The notes beneath the pieces were generated by a model, which saw only the letters and a program-made list of their open reading frames with translations, made no database searches and was not told where the DNA came from. From CAYFFZ01 sp049976505 (GTDB lineage Archaea; Thermoproteota; Nitrososphaeria; Conexivisphaerales; UBA164), in contig JBMFIC010000006.1 in the NCBI GenBank assembly GCA_049976505.1, positions 1-64,000 of the forward strand: a DNA stretch of 64,000 bases, in the 5' to 3' direction. Shown here piece after piece: positions 33,137 through 42,014 of the stretch. The position numbers were made by a program, and so were the translations under genes. How positions within the stretch are numbered: the first letter of the stretch is position 1; the number at the start of each line of letters is the position of its first letter.

Positions 33137-33430
33137 ATGCTAACGATACCGCCTCAGTACCAGCAAATCATAACGCTCGTGCTCGTGTTCGTCGACGGCC
33201 TGATATTTGGAGTTGCCATAAAGAAGGGGGTCATATCCTTTGTCCTCTTCCTCATCGGGCTCTTCATAGCCTCCTATATAGGCCTCAGCCTACCATACGT
33301 TAACGCGCAGCTCCTAATTTCGAGGGCCATATCGTTTATAACGTACGTAATGCACCGCAGCAGCTACACCCTTACAGGCCTCCCAATACTGTTTCTAATA
33401 GGCCTAGCGCTGGGTCTCTGGAAGGGCTGA
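33137..33430 (+). CDS. Small membrane protein, function unknown
   Basis: 97 residues with three membrane helices (about 7-26 LVFVDGLIFGVAIKKG, 30-50 SFVLFLIGLFIASYIGLSL, 74-94 LTGLPILFLIGLALGLWKG). The segment between the second and third helices (PYVNAQLLISRAISFITYVMHRSS) is amphipathic. No family is recognised. Isolated, tail-to-tail with the MacB-type permease gene. Confidence 0.65.
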   Translation: MLTIPPQYQQIITLVLVFVDGLIFGVAIKKGVISFVLFLIGLFIASYIGLSLPYVNAQLLISRAISFITYVMHRSSYTLTGLPILFLIGLALGLWKG

Positions 33431-33440
33431 GGCTAAACCC

Positions 33441-34655
33441 TTACTCGTTCCTGAGAACCTCAACCGGATTAACCCTTGACGCCCTCGTTGCTGGAAGGGC
33501 TCCCGCCATTATTCCTATGATAACTGATACGATGAACACGCCAGCTATGATCCCCGGGCTGAAAACCGGGAGGACGGCTCCCAGTGAAAACCCTCCGTGT
33601 GACCCAAAGCTCATGAACCTGGGCAGAATCAGGGCAAGCACGTAGGAGGCCCCAACACCGAGCACGGCTCCAAGCGATCCGCCAGCAGCTCCCATCATCG
33701 CCGACTCCGCAACGAATATCATCACTATGTCCCTGTTTCTGAACCCTATGGCCTTCAGGATCCCTATCTCTCTTGTCCTCTCCAGCGTGCTGGTGTACAT
33801 GGTCGTGGTGACTCCGACAAATGCGACGATAAACGAGATGGAGGCCGTTGACATCAGAAGGAGTGTGAGAGTGGATGTTATCGAGCCCGCAACCCTGAGC
33901 GCTTCCTGCGAGCTCATCACAGTTAGCTGGTTACCATACTTCTTCTGTATCATAGATGTTATGTAATCCACAGCCCCCGAGCTGGAGGCCACCACGAGGA
34001 GCCCATCGTAAGGCGCGTTTCCGCTAAGCTCCCTTCCCGTTTGCAGGCTCACAAAGACGGCCTTGTCCACGTTTATTATGTAGGATGGTCCGAACTTCTG
34101 CAGGACTCCAGTTATCATGAACGTCTTATCCACGATGCCGTTCTGCGTCTCTATCCTGAGGTTTATAACTTGGTCCGTGCCGTAGGATGGATAGCCTGAG
34201 CTCTGTGGGCTGTGGATGCCCCAGCCTATTACTGCACCGTAGGTGTTGAACGGCTGCGGAAACGAGCCATCGTACAGCTTGATCCCGGGCACCGCCATCT
34301 CGAGCCCAACCTGCAGGTTGATGGCAAACACTTCAACGCTCTCGGAGCCTCCAGGAGTTAGTATCTCTGCGGGAAAAGCGTAGAACGGCCAGACCCCCTG
34401 CACGCCCTTTATAGAGGAAATGTAGCTTATTATGGTCTGCGTTATCAGGTTGCTGCCGCTCGGCTCTACCAGAATCGTGTTGGTGCCGAGCTCAAGGAGC
34501 TGTGCCCTTATCGCGGCTCCATATCCCTGCGTTAATCCCGTTATTGCGACCACCGCTGTGGGGCCTATCAGTATGCCGATTATGGTGAGAGCTGTCCTGA
34601 CCTTTCTCTCTTTAAGCGCGTTGATCGCGTAGAGCAGGGCGTCAGCTACGTTCAT
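33441..34655 (-). CDS. MacB/FtsX-type ABC transporter permease
   Basis: 404 residues. It begins with the MacB N-terminal helix and motif ALKERKVRTALTIIGILIGPTAVVAITGL, then a periplasm-facing (here extracellular) domain of about 200 residues, then three helices with TREIGILKAIGFRNRDI and a C-terminal GALPATRASRVNPVEVLRNE. Such systems act as mechanotransmitters or exporters rather than classical pumps. It overlaps the large surface protein by 14 bases and is last of three co-directed genes with the ATPase at 36510. Confidence 0.9.
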   Translation of the reverse strand: MNVADALLYAINALKERKVRTALTIIGILIGPTAVVAITGLTQGYGAAIRAQLLELGTNTILVEPSGSNLITQTIISYISSIKGVQGVWPFYAFPAEILTPGGSESVEVFAINLQVGLEMAVPGIKLYDGSFPQPFNTYGAVIGWGIHSPQSSGYPSYGTDQVINLRIETQNGIVDKTFMITGVLQKFGPSYIINVDKAVFVSLQTGRELSGNAPYDGLLVVASSSGAVDYITSMIQKKYGNQLTVMSSQEALRVAGSITSTLTLLLMSTASISFIVAFVGVTTTMYTSTLERTREIGILKAIGFRNRDIVMIFVAESAMMGAAGGSLGAVLGVGASYVLALILPRFMSFGSHGGFSLGAVLPVFSPGIIAGVFIVSVIIGIMAGALPATRASRVNPVEVLRNE

Positions 34656-36513
34656 GCCCTCTCGCCAGAAGGTAAATTATAAGCACGACGACAGCTGCCA
34701 GAACAAGGAAGTAGACGAGGTAGCCTGGGGGCGATGAGCTGTGCTGAGGACCTGCCTGCACCTTCAGGAGGGCCACGTTCAGAGGGTAAGTTGAGGAGAC
34801 GTTGTAGTAATTGCCATAGGGATCCTGGTAGACGTATGAGATGACCACGCTGTAGCTTCCGGGCTTCGCGCCGGGCGGTATGCTGAGGTAAGCGCTGAAC
34901 GGCGTTGGGGAGTCGACCGGAAGATCTCCAATGTAGCTGCTTGCTGATGTGTTGAGAGCCGGTATAAACACGTAAATTGTTCCGTAGTAGGCCTGCTCGG
35001 TCCCTTCGTTGATGAGGGTCCCCGAAACATAGAGCGTTGATCCATTAAATGCTGTTGAGTTAAATGTCACGTCTGTAAAATCTATCTTCACTTCCCCGTG
35101 CGCGAAGAGTGTGAAGGAGAAGTCCTGCTGCTGTGTTATCCCGTAAGGATTTACGTAGGACACCACAACCTCCAGCGGATATACTGCCGGGGCGCCAGTC
35201 AGAGGCATGAGCTTAAGGCTCACCTCCCTTGTTTCGCCCGGCTGTAACGTTCCAATCTCTACAGGTCCAGCGGCCCCGTAAACTGCAAGCCCCTGAGGCG
35301 AAACGACATCTACCTGTACCTCCTTGACCTGACCGGTCCCAACGTTGCTGACGATAAGGCTCACCGCGTTGTTCCTCATTATGCAGAGCTCTGATGTATT
35401 CAGTGAAACACTAACGAAGTTCACCCCGGGGGTGACGAGCACGTACGAGTTGAAGCTCAGGACCTTCTCAGCCCCCTCCAACGTCTGATAAATCACCTGG
35501 AAGTCTATCGGGTAGGGACCTGGCTGCAGCCCAGCGTCTGAGAATTCATAGTAAAAGCTCACGCTTGATCCCGGCTGGATCAGGCTGAGATGCGTGTAGT
35601 TAGTTGAAAGAAGCACGGGGCCCTGGTACTCCGGGGTTATCGATACGTCCTTCACGAGCGTGCTGCCCTGATTTCTTATCTCCAGGTATATCATGAAAGT
35701 GGAGTACTGGGGAGCTGCTGCAGGCGATACCGAAACTGAGACGTTCGATGCCGGATAAACGTAAATCGGGAAGGACCCGTTTACGCTGTAGCTCACGCCC
35801 TGATAGTCAAGAAAGCTCAGCGTGTAGTTGGCTTCATACTTGCCGGGCGCGGAGAGCTGGGTCACGTTGATGGGAACGCTCACATCGTAAAACGACCCGG
35901 CGCCCACGTATGGAGCAAACGCTTGAGCTGTGGCCTGCCCGCTCACAGAGGTAAGCGCATCGGGCAGCGCAATCGTCAGGTTAACAAAGCTGACCGGATA
36001 CCTGTCAGGGTTTCCTATGACCAGCGTTAGCTCGTTAAGGCCTGTTCCCGGAGCAGGGAACTGATCGGGACCGCTCCAGCTGGCTGCGACCACGGATACG
36101 TCTGGCGGAGGGCTTACCGTGACGTTCAGCAGCTCGCTGAAGGACAGGCCATCGGTATAGTAAACCGTAAAGTTAACCCTGTATGTCCCAGCGCGTGCGC
36201 TGCGTCCAACGTTTAGCAGGAACTGAAACACGGAGCCCTGCGATGGCAGGCTGTAGGCGGTGTACCCGCCGCTTGAGTTGGTGAACGGGGTCCCCTTCAG
36301 GCTGAGCGCGGCGTACTGGTACTGGGGGCTAGGGCTCAGAACCACAGTAAACGGCTGGTTCGTGTATCCGGGCCTTACAGTAATGGGCGAGCTGTAAGTT
36401 CCCCATCCGTAGAATATTATCAGCGGCGATGAGGCGTACGAAATCTGCGCCGTGGCTGGGACCGAGAAGAGCAGGACTGCCGTTGCTATTAGGATCAGAT
36501 GCATCCTCCTCAA
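34642..36513 (-). CDS. Large extracellular multi-domain protein with signal peptide and C-terminal anchor
   Basis: 623 residues: signal peptide (MRRMHLILIATAVLLFSVPATAQ), then four or five repeated beta-sandwich (CARDB/COG1361-like) domains, and one C-terminal helix (YLVYFLVLAAVVVLIIYLLARG) with a basic end. Repeating features are NVTVSPP, the GxYPxxFxxxY strand (GPYPIDFQVIY, AVYPLEVVVSYV, GSYSVVISYVY) and many N-x-S/T sequons. It lies between the ATPase and permease of a MacB-type ABC system with overlaps on both sides (14 and 4 bases), so it is probably its extracellular partner, like an adaptor. Confidence 0.82.
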   Translation of the reverse strand: MRRMHLILIATAVLLFSVPATAQISYASSPLIIFYGWGTYSSPITVRPGYTNQPFTVVLSPSPQYQYAALSLKGTPFTNSSGGYTAYSLPSQGSVFQFLLNVGRSARAGTYRVNFTVYYTDGLSFSELLNVTVSPPPDVSVVAASWSGPDQFPAPGTGLNELTLVIGNPDRYPVSFVNLTIALPDALTSVSGQATAQAFAPYVGAGSFYDVSVPINVTQLSAPGKYEANYTLSFLDYQGVSYSVNGSFPIYVYPASNVSVSVSPAAAPQYSTFMIYLEIRNQGSTLVKDVSITPEYQGPVLLSTNYTHLSLIQPGSSVSFYYEFSDAGLQPGPYPIDFQVIYQTLEGAEKVLSFNSYVLVTPGVNFVSVSLNTSELCIMRNNAVSLIVSNVGTGQVKEVQVDVVSPQGLAVYGAAGPVEIGTLQPGETREVSLKLMPLTGAPAVYPLEVVVSYVNPYGITQQQDFSFTLFAHGEVKIDFTDVTFNSTAFNGSTLYVSGTLINEGTEQAYYGTIYVFIPALNTSASSYIGDLPVDSPTPFSAYLSIPPGAKPGSYSVVISYVYQDPYGNYYNVSSTYPLNVALLKVQAGPQHSSSPPGYLVYFLVLAAVVVLIIYLLARGHERS

Positions 36514-37193
36514 TTCAGAGCTTCAACCCCCTCTATCCTTCCGTCCCTTATCTTCAGTATGGTCTTAGTCATGCGCGCGAGCTCAAGGTTGTGGGTCACC
36601 ATGACTATCGTCTTGTTGAGCTCCCTGTTTATCTGTAAAAGGACCTGCATTATGCTGTAGGCGTTTCTGCTGTCCAGGTTTCCCGTCGGCTCATCCGCCA
36701 GAATCAGAGCTGGATCCGCCACCAGCGCTCTCGCGATGGCAACCCTCTGCTGCTCACCGCCGCTCATTTCGGTAGGCCTGTGGTTTGCCCTGTGAGCCAG
36801 GCCCACGAGCTCAAGCGCCGCATAAGCCCTCCTTTCCCTTGTCTCTCTTCTTTCACCCCTTGCGATCAGGGGAAGCATGACGTTTTCAAGGGCTGTGAGC
36901 CTGTTTATCAGGTTGAACGACTGAAAAACGAAGCCGATGAACCTGTTTCTTATTTCAGAAAGCTCATCATCGTTCATGGACGTAACATCCCTTCCCGCTA
37001 TCAGAACCTTTCCGCTCGTTGGCCTGTCCAGCGTCCCCATGATGTTGAGCAGGGTTGTCTTTCCCGATCCCGATGGCCCAACAATTGATATAAAATCCCC
37101 GCGTTCAACCTTAAGGGAGACGCTGTCCAGGGCCCTCACCTTCACCTTTTCGCCGTACTCCTTTGTGACGTCTATGAGCTCAACGTCGGGCAT
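36510..37193 (-). CDS. MacB/LolD-type ABC transporter ATP-binding protein
   Basis: 227 residues: Walker A GPSGSGKTTLLNIMGTLDRPTSG, Q-loop FVFQSFNLINRLTALENVMLPL, signature MSGGEQQRVAIARALVADP, Walker B LILADEPTGNLDS and H-loop TMVMVTHN-type sequence. The insert and spacing match the LolD/MacB family. It overlaps the start of the surface-protein gene by four bases and is the first gene of the three-gene operon. Confidence 0.94.
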   Translation of the reverse strand: MPDVELIDVTKEYGEKVKVRALDSVSLKVERGDFISIVGPSGSGKTTLLNIMGTLDRPTSGKVLIAGRDVTSMNDDELSEIRNRFIGFVFQSFNLINRLTALENVMLPLIARGERRETRERRAYAALELVGLAHRANHRPTEMSGGEQQRVAIARALVADPALILADEPTGNLDSRNAYSIMQVLLQINRELNKTIVMVTHNLELARMTKTILKIRDGRIEGVEALN

Positions 37194-37313
37194 GTTTACG
37201 ATTTCGATATATTTTTTAATAAACGTTTGGAGGTTTTTTGCCTTGAAGGTCTTTCTCAGGTCATGAAAAGAATTAAATAATCAGAATGTAATTTGTATAT
37301 ATCGGGGAATTTT

Positions 37314-37709
37314 ATGGGCAGGATAAGGGTTCTTATAGCGAAGCCGGGCCTTGATGGCCACGACAGGGGCGCCAAGGTCCTCGCGAGATCGCTCATGGAG
37401 GAGGGATTTGACGTAATATATACTGGCATAAGGCAGACCCCCGAAAAGATCGTGAAGGCGGCCATCCAGGAGGACGTCGACGTAATAGGCCTGAGCGTCC
37501 TTTCAGGAGCCCACATGTACCACTTTAGGGAGGTTCTGCGTCTCCTGAAGAAGTACGGAGCTGAGGATAAGATAGTGATAGGCGGCGGAATTATTCCGGA
37601 GGAGGACAGGAAGAAGCTGCTCAAGATGGGGGTTGCGGCGGTGTTCGGCCCAGGCACAAACATCAAGGAGATAGCTGACTTTATCAGGAGAAGCGTAAAG
37701 AGGAATTGA
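37314..37709 (+). CDS. Methylmalonyl-CoA mutase, cobalamin-binding subunit
   Basis: 131 residues from the ATG at 37314. The B12 domain signature is D14-GH16-DRG, then LSGAHMYHF and IIGGGIIPEEDRKKL; H16 would be the lower axial ligand of cobalamin. It pairs with the catalytic subunit encoded two genes on. The pair interconverts methylmalonyl-CoA and succinyl-CoA. The last bases overlap the TTG start of the MeaB-like gene (TTGA). Confidence 0.93.
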   Translation: MGRIRVLIAKPGLDGHDRGAKVLARSLMEEGFDVIYTGIRQTPEKIVKAAIQEDVDVIGLSVLSGAHMYHFREVLRLLKKYGAEDKIVIGGGIIPEEDRKKLLKMGVAAVFGPGTNIKEIADFIRRSVKRN

Positions 37710-38593
37710 GGAACCTAGCCAGAGTGAAGGAGCTGGCCAGGGCCCTTACTGAGGTCGAAAACGGTGCAGGGCAGGATATTTCTGAATACATGGCCTCGAG
37801 GAGCCAGCCCTTCGTCATAGGAATAACGGGTCCCCCGGGCAGCGGGAAGTCGACCCTTATAGCGAAGCTCGCAAGGAGGCTCTCGGAAAGGGGGAAGGTT
37901 GGCATCATAGCCAACGATCCCACTAGCAAGCTGTCGAAGGGATCACTCCTTGGTGACAGGATCAGGATGGACGAGCTCTGGAGCCTAGATAACGTTTTCA
38001 TCAGGAGCGTTCCATCAGGCGGGAGAAAAGGGGGCCTGAACTACTACACCGTCGAGCTGATCTACACGTTCTTCAGGTACGGCTACAGGACCATATTTAT
38101 CGAGACCACTGGAATTGGCCAGGATGAGGTCGAAGTGGCAGACGTCTCGGACATGGTCATGAACGTCAGCGTGCCAAACCTGGGGGATGAAATTCAGTCA
38201 ATAAAGGCCGGCCTGAACGAGGTAACGGACGTCTTCGTGATCAACAAGATAGACGCGAGCAGCTACGAGCTTTACGAAAAGAACCTTATGATAGCGGTCA
38301 GGAAGAACAGATGGGGCTGGGAGCAGAGGATAGTCCCGGTCTCCGCAATAAAGGAGATGAACCTGGAGAAGCTTCTGAAAGCCATGGATGACTTCAGGCC
38401 GTTCTACAGGAAGAAGCTAAAGCAGACTGTGCTGAACCGCTTTTCGTTCATGCTGTCCTCAAAGCTTGAGCTCGCCATGAGCGCGCAGCTGGAGGGGCTC
38501 AACCTTCAGGAGCTCTTTTACTTTTACGTAAGGAACAAAAGCTTAAATGAAACCATTAGAAAGTTAATTAAGAGTATTTATGAAAAGTTTTGA
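37706..38593 (+). CDS. meaB: MeaB/ArgK-type GTPase chaperone of methylmalonyl-CoA mutase
   Basis: 295 residues from a TTG start that overlaps the previous stop. P-loop GPPGSGKST at 42-50, NDPTSKLSKGSLLGDRIRM (switch) and ETTGIGQDEVEVADVSDM, then NKIDASSYELYEKNL for guanine. The MeaB family protects the mutase and controls loading of adenosylcobalamin. It overlaps the catalytic subunit gene by 14 bases. Confidence 0.95.
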   Translation: MRNLARVKELARALTEVENGAGQDISEYMASRSQPFVIGITGPPGSGKSTLIAKLARRLSERGKVGIIANDPTSKLSKGSLLGDRIRMDELWSLDNVFIRSVPSGGRKGGLNYYTVELIYTFFRYGYRTIFIETTGIGQDEVEVADVSDMVMNVSVPNLGDEIQSIKAGLNEVTDVFVINKIDASSYELYEKNLMIAVRKNRWGWEQRIVPVSAIKEMNLEKLLKAMDDFRPFYRKKLKQTVLNRFSFMLSSKLELAMSAQLEGLNLQELFYFYVRNKSLNETIRKLIKSIYEKF

Positions 38594-40226
38594 GTCCGAG
38601 TACGAAAGGTGGTACAGGGAAAGGGTTCTCACAAATCCGATTCCAGAAAGGGGCGAGTTCCATACATCATCGGGCATCAAGGTGAAAACAGTTTACGTGC
38701 CCTCCGACGTTAAAGGGGACTACTTTGAGAAGCTCGGGATGCCAGGCGAGTATCCGTTCACCCGGGGAATTCATCCGACCATGTACAGGTCCAGGCTCTG
38801 GACCATAAGGGAGTTCTCGGGCCTTGGAGACGCTTTCATGACCAACGCCAGGCTCAAGTACCTAGTCCAGCATGGCGAAACAGGCCTCAGCATAGCGTTC
38901 GACTATCCAACGCTCCTGGGCCTGGACTCGGACGATCCGCTCGCAAGGGGTGAGGTTGGAAGGGCCGGTGTTGCCATCAGCACCCTCGATGACATGAGCG
39001 TGATGTTTGACGGGATAAACCTCGGCGAAATCTCAACATCGATGACGATTAATGGGCCAGCCGCTGTGATCTGGGGCTTCTACATCGTCGTTGGAGAGAT
39101 GCAGGGGGTTAGCTCAAAGGACCTCAGGGGCACGATACAGAACGACATACTCAAGGAGTACATGGCGCAGAAGTCGTTCATATTTCCCCCCGAGCCCTCA
39201 TTGAAGCTCGTAATAGACACCTTCGAGTACGGAGCAAAGTACCTGCCCCAGTGGAACCCGATAAGCATCAGCGGCTATCACATAAGGGAGGCCGGCGCAA
39301 CAGCCGTCCAGGAGCTTGCTTTCACCCTCGCGAACGGCCTTGAGTACGTGAAGCAGGCCGTCAAGAGAGGGCTGGACGTCGACGACTTTGCTCCAAGGCT
39401 CAGCTTCTTCTTTGACTCCTCAATGGACTTCTTCGAGGAGATTGCAAAGTTCAGGGCTGCAAGAAGGATCTGGGCCAGGGAGATGAAGAGCAGGTTCAAC
39501 CCCAAGAAGGAGAGGTCGCTCTGGCTCAGGTTCCACACGCAGACATCGGGCGCGTCTCTGACCGCCCAGCAGCCCGAGGTGAACATAATACGCACCACCA
39601 TAGAGGCCCTTGCCGCTGTCCTCGGGGGTACGCAGAGCCTCCACACGAACTCCTACGATGAGGCCTTCGGTCTTCCAACCGAATACGCTGTCAGGATCGC
39701 CCTGAGAACACAGCAGGTGATCGCCTACGAGTCAAACGTGCCCAGCACGGTCGATCCTCTTGGCGGAAGCTACTACATAGAATGGCTTACCGACAAGATG
39801 GAGGAGGAGGTCTACAGGTACTTTGATAAGATAGAGAGCTTGGGCGGCGTAATAGAGGGGATAAAGAAGGGGTTCTTCCAGAAGGAGATAGCCGACTCTG
39901 CCTACAGGCTTCAGAAGGAGATCGAGGAGGGCCGGAGAACCCTGATCGGCGTTAACGCTTTCAGGGTCGATGAGGAGCCGAGGATAGAGGTTCTCAAGAT
40001 ACCTGAATACATAGAGAGAAGGCAGATAAGGAGGGTGAAGGAGTACAAGAGGAACAGGGACATGAGAAAGGTTGAGGATTCCCTAAACCTCATAAGAAAA
40101 AAGGCCGATGAGGAGAACCTCATGCCTTACATAATCAACGCGATAAAGAACAAGGCAACGCTCGGCGAAATTATAGGGGCTCTCAAGGATGTATGGGGGG
40201 AGTACGTGGAGCCAATTGTGATCTGA
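38580..40226 (+). CDS. Methylmalonyl-CoA mutase, catalytic subunit
   Basis: 548 residues, the normal length for the separate large subunit. Family blocks are YPFTRGIHPTMYRSRLWTIREFSGLGDAF, GLSIAFDYPTLLGLDSDDP, STSMTINGPAAVIWGFYIV, QNDILKEYMAQKSFIFPPEPS, GYHIREAGATAVQELAFTLA, HTQTSGASLTAQQPEVNIIRT and LHTNSYDEAFGLPTEYAVRIALRTQQVI. The pathway could be propionate breakdown or one arm of an autotrophic 3-hydroxypropionate cycle; the epimerase and carboxylases are not in the window. Translationally coupled to meaB, and followed after one base by the adenosyltransferase. Confidence 0.96.
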   Translation: MKSFESEYERWYRERVLTNPIPERGEFHTSSGIKVKTVYVPSDVKGDYFEKLGMPGEYPFTRGIHPTMYRSRLWTIREFSGLGDAFMTNARLKYLVQHGETGLSIAFDYPTLLGLDSDDPLARGEVGRAGVAISTLDDMSVMFDGINLGEISTSMTINGPAAVIWGFYIVVGEMQGVSSKDLRGTIQNDILKEYMAQKSFIFPPEPSLKLVIDTFEYGAKYLPQWNPISISGYHIREAGATAVQELAFTLANGLEYVKQAVKRGLDVDDFAPRLSFFFDSSMDFFEEIAKFRAARRIWAREMKSRFNPKKERSLWLRFHTQTSGASLTAQQPEVNIIRTTIEALAAVLGGTQSLHTNSYDEAFGLPTEYAVRIALRTQQVIAYESNVPSTVDPLGGSYYIEWLTDKMEEEVYRYFDKIESLGGVIEGIKKGFFQKEIADSAYRLQKEIEEGRRTLIGVNAFRVDEEPRIEVLKIPEYIERRQIRRVKEYKRNRDMRKVEDSLNLIRKKADEENLMPYIINAIKNKATLGEIIGALKDVWGEYVEPIVI

Positions 40227-40227
40227 G

Positions 40228-40785
40228 TTGGAGCTTGGCCTTGTTGAGGTGTACACAGGAAACGGCAAGGGCAAGACTACTGCCAGCATAGGTCTTGCGG
40301 TGAGGGCACTGGGCTGGGGTCTCAGGGTGGCGATCTATTTTTTCATGAAGACAGGGGGATACGGTGAAAACAGGTCTTTACAGGCATTTACAAACCTCAA
40401 GCAGAGGTTCTACGGAAAGGATTACTTTCTAACTAAGGACGAGAACATAGCAAGGAGGTTCAACGCGGTTCTGGTTAAGGACAGGCCTCCACAGGACTAC
40501 GTGGATCTGGTCCATGAGGGTCTTTCTGAGGCTGAGAGAGACTTCAGAGACGGCTATGACGTGGTGATCCTCGATGAGATCCTGACCGCAATTTACTACA
40601 ACCTGGTGAGCGTTCAGGAAGTGCTTGAGCTCATAGACAGAAAGCCCGCGAGCGTTGAGCTCGTCCTCACGGGCAGGTATGCCCCAAAGGAGATAATAGA
40701 GAGGGCAGATCTGGTAACCGAGATGGTTGAAATCAAGCATCCATATCAGAAGGGGATACAGGCAAGAAAAGGAGTTGAGTATTAG
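40228..40785 (+). CDS. cobA: Cob(I)alamin adenosyltransferase (CobA/CobO/BtuR type)
   Basis: 185 residues from a TTG start one base after the mutase gene. P-loop GNGKGKTTAS at 11-20, followed by GLAVRALGWGLRVAIYFFMKTG, DVVILDEILTAIYYNLVS (Walker B) and LVLTGRYAPKEIIERADLVTEM, the standard CobA pattern. It makes adenosylcobalamin, which the mutase needs, so the operon carries its own cofactor finishing step. Its 3' end overlaps the convergent thiolase by four bases. Confidence 0.94.
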   Translation: MELGLVEVYTGNGKGKTTASIGLAVRALGWGLRVAIYFFMKTGGYGENRSLQAFTNLKQRFYGKDYFLTKDENIARRFNAVLVKDRPPQDYVDLVHEGLSEAERDFRDGYDVVILDEILTAIYYNLVSVQEVLELIDRKPASVELVLTGRYAPKEIIERADLVTEMVEIKHPYQKGIQARKGVEY

Positions 40786-41957
40786 ACTAGCTCCACTGAA
40801 ATCGAGGTAGCCCCTCCTATTCCATGACAGAGGCTGGCTATTCCCCTTTTTCCCTTGAAGGTTCTGAGAACGTTTAACAGAGTAACTATGAGCCGCGCTC
40901 CGCTTGCACCTATCGGATGCCCAAGGGCTATGGCCCCGCCCAGCACGTTGAGCCTATCGTAGGGAACCCCCAGCTGATCAACGTAGATCAGGGAGCTCAC
41001 AGCAAAGGCCTCGTTGTTCTCAAAGTAGTCGTAGTCGCTTATCTTCGTCCCGGTCTTCTCGAGCAGCTTCGTAGTTGATATGACCGGAGCCACCGGAAAC
41101 CTGTAGCTTTCAACGCCTGCCCACGCATGTCCGGTGATCCTGGCTATGGGCTTCATCGAGAGCTCCCTGACGGCTCTTTCGCTGGCGAGCACCAGCGCCG
41201 CTGCTCCGTCCGATATCTGAGAGGACGTTCCAGCTGTATGCAGTCCATCGCTTCCAAACGCAGGCTTGAGCGCCGCCAGCTTTTCGATAGACGTGTCCCT
41301 TCTGATGCCTTCATCTGCCGTGATCGCTGTCCCTCCCGCATCGACCGGAACTATTTCATTCCTGAAGATTCCAGATTCGGTTGCCTTGGCTGCCCTCATG
41401 TGGCTCTCATAGGCCACGCTGTCAAGCTTATCCCTCGTGTATCCAAGCTCCTTGGCAACAGCGTCCGCCTCCTGTCCCATCAGCATTCCGTTGAACGGAT
41501 CGCGCAGGCCATCGACGATCATTTCATCCTCAAAGGGCAGGCCATCCCCCATTATCATCTTCACCCCCCACCTTACGTAGCCCCTGACGCATAAGGGTGA
41601 CTGGCTCATTGATTCTGTCCCTCCTGCAAGCACAACTTCAGCATCACCGGCCCTGATCATGTTCTCCGCCAGGATGACAGCCATCATCCCGCTTGAGCAG
41701 ACCATGTCCACGGAAAAGGCATCCTTATCAACCGGGATTCCGGCCTTTATGGAGATCTGCCTTGACAAGTCCTGACCATGAAGACCTCTGATCACGTTTC
41801 CGAAGATGGCAAGATCAACCTGGGATGGCTCGAGACCGGCTTCACTTATTGCTGCTCTCGCGGCAGCTACCCCCAGCTCCACTGGGGAGAGATTTCTGAG
41901 AGAGCCTCCGAACTTGCCTATAGGGGTTCTTTTTGCGGAAACTATGTACACGTCCAT
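40782..41957 (-). CDS. Acetyl-CoA C-acetyltransferase (thiolase)
   Basis: 391 residues, typical of degradative/biosynthetic thiolases. Nucleophile C87 (VDMVCSSGMMAVI), catalytic H347 (ALGHPIGASGARL) and C377 (SLCHGIGGATSI) are all present. It could supply acetoacetyl-CoA for the HMG-CoA reductase route or take part in beta-oxidation. No HMG-CoA synthase or DUF35 partner is adjacent, unlike the usual archaeal mevalonate thiolase (which lacks one of these motifs). It is head to head with the MBL gene at 42015. Confidence 0.93.
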   Translation of the reverse strand: MDVYIVSAKRTPIGKFGGSLRNLSPVELGVAAARAAISEAGLEPSQVDLAIFGNVIRGLHGQDLSRQISIKAGIPVDKDAFSVDMVCSSGMMAVILAENMIRAGDAEVVLAGGTESMSQSPLCVRGYVRWGVKMIMGDGLPFEDEMIVDGLRDPFNGMLMGQEADAVAKELGYTRDKLDSVAYESHMRAAKATESGIFRNEIVPVDAGGTAITADEGIRRDTSIEKLAALKPAFGSDGLHTAGTSSQISDGAAALVLASERAVRELSMKPIARITGHAWAGVESYRFPVAPVISTTKLLEKTGTKISDYDYFENNEAFAVSSLIYVDQLGVPYDRLNVLGGAIALGHPIGASGARLIVTLLNVLRTFKGKRGIASLCHGIGGATSISVELV

Positions 41958-42014
41958 CGAATTACATTACGCACAATAATTATATAAGCAGTAAAACAAA
42001 CATCTAGCTGGATA

